A stretch of DNA of 6,374 bases, taken from contig NVVG01000086.1 in assembly GCA_002402125.1 (NCBI GenBank), forward strand, positions 1,939 to 8,312, read 5' to 3'. Positions within the stretch are counted from its first letter, which is position 1. The number at the start of each line of letters is the position of its first letter. The position numbers and the translations under genes were made by a program. The notes under the pieces are model-generated. The model saw only the letters and a list, made by a program, of their open reading frames with translations. It was not told the DNA's origin and ran no database searches. The stretch is from Moraxellaceae bacterium (lineage in GTDB: Bacteria; Pseudomonadota; Gammaproteobacteria; Pseudomonadales; Ketobacteraceae). Of the stretch, positions 6,151 to 6,374 are shown piece by piece.

Positions 6151-6374
6151 ATGTGTAAATTCAATTTCTACTTATTATGGTCATTGTTTTTGTCGGCTTC
6201 CGTTTTTGCGGACGATACTGATATCTATGTTAATACAGGCGTACCAACAACCACCGAGATATTGTTGGTTGTTGATGTTTCATTTTATGAAAAATGTAGA
6301 TTATTTTCGGAAACAGAATTTCTGGAGGAGTATTGTTCAGTAACAGAAAATATTTATGGTGATTTGATAGCATT
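6151..6374 (+). CDS. pilY1: PilY1-type pilus tip adhesin/assembly protein, 5' end (truncated by window edge)
   Basis: N-terminal 74 residues of a protein that continues past the window. The start MCKFNFYLLWSLFLSASVFA is a clear Sec signal peptide with cleavage expected before DDTDIYV. The sequence ADDTDIYV just after the signal peptide is the usual start of mature PilY1, and the place after pilX agrees. PilY1 is a large exported protein with a C-terminal beta-propeller that binds calcium and acts in pilus extension, adhesion and surface sensing in Pseudomonas; none of that region is in view. A hydrophobic strand EILLVVDVS follows at about 36-44, where other PilY1 proteins often have the first strand of a von Willebrand A domain, but the metal-site motif DxSxS is incomplete (DVSFY). 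The ATG at 6151 has only a weak GGA upstream; the ATG at 6140 is in another frame. Confidence 0.82.
   Translation, partial: MCKFNFYLLWSLFLSASVFADDTDIYVNTGVPTTTEILLVVDVSFYEKCRLFSETEFLEEYCSVTENIYGDLIA
6245..6274 (+). other. Inverted repeat (9-base stem, 12-base loop) early in pilY1
   Basis: CAACAACCA at 6245-6253 and TGGTTGTTG at 6266-6274 are perfect reverse complements with a 12-base loop. It lies about 95 bases into pilY1 and no T-run follows, so it is not a typical terminator. It may be chance from Thr and Val/Leu codon runs. Confidence 0.5.

Noticed and set aside
6140..6343. A 67-codon + strand frame overlapping the pilY1 start
   Set aside because: The frame starting at 6151 gives a clean signal peptide and the PilY1 hallmark DDTDIYV; the 6140 frame gives neither.
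1..6374. tRNA or rRNA genes, CRISPR arrays, insertion sequences, phage or defence genes
   Set aside because: Almost all bases are in well-recognised genes and the gaps are at most 118 bases; none holds a cloverleaf, regularly spaced repeats, transposase signature or terminal inverted repeats.

Overview
The window is an ordinary-looking stretch of a gammaproteobacterial chromosome with every gene on the + strand. The gene order ileS-lspA-fkpB-ispH followed by type IV pilus minor pilin genes is characteristic of Pseudomonadales, Cellvibrionales and Oceanospirillales-type gammaproteobacteria. I cannot name the genus from sequence alone.

Left half (1-3649): a housekeeping cluster. It opens inside ileS (isoleucyl-tRNA synthetase; about the last 543 residues are present, the N-terminal part lies outside). 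lspA (lipoprotein signal peptidase), fkpB (FKBP-type prolyl isomerase of the SlpA/SlyD group) and ispH (last step of the MEP isoprenoid pathway) follow with gaps of 28, 45 and about 20 bases. No terminator-like hairpin separates them, so they are probably one transcript. Catalytic and metal-binding residues that can be checked are all intact.

Middle (3650-3767): a T-rich 118-base gap, the largest in the window. No convincing hairpin terminator is visible. One -10-like hexamer is present but its -35 is poor. The gap ends in a strong Shine-Dalgarno sequence that sets the start of the first pilin gene.

Right half (3768-6374): a minor pilin operon of the type IV pilus. It encodes a PilE-like minor pilin, PilV, PilW and PilX, then the 5' end of pilY1, which runs off the window. 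In known systems PilV, PilW, PilX and PilE with FimU form the complex that primes pilus assembly and sits at the tip, and PilY1 is the large secreted adhesin/regulator delivered with it. The prepilins carry class III leader cleavage sites, and Glu+5 is present in all but PilX.

I see no evidence of an undescribed system. The points worth a second look are local: a PilE-like pilin at the head of the operon where FimT/FimU usually sits, a PilY1 whose first von Willebrand-like strand lacks a proper metal-site motif, a small tandem duplication across the pilV stop codon, and a hexanucleotide repeat inside pilX.
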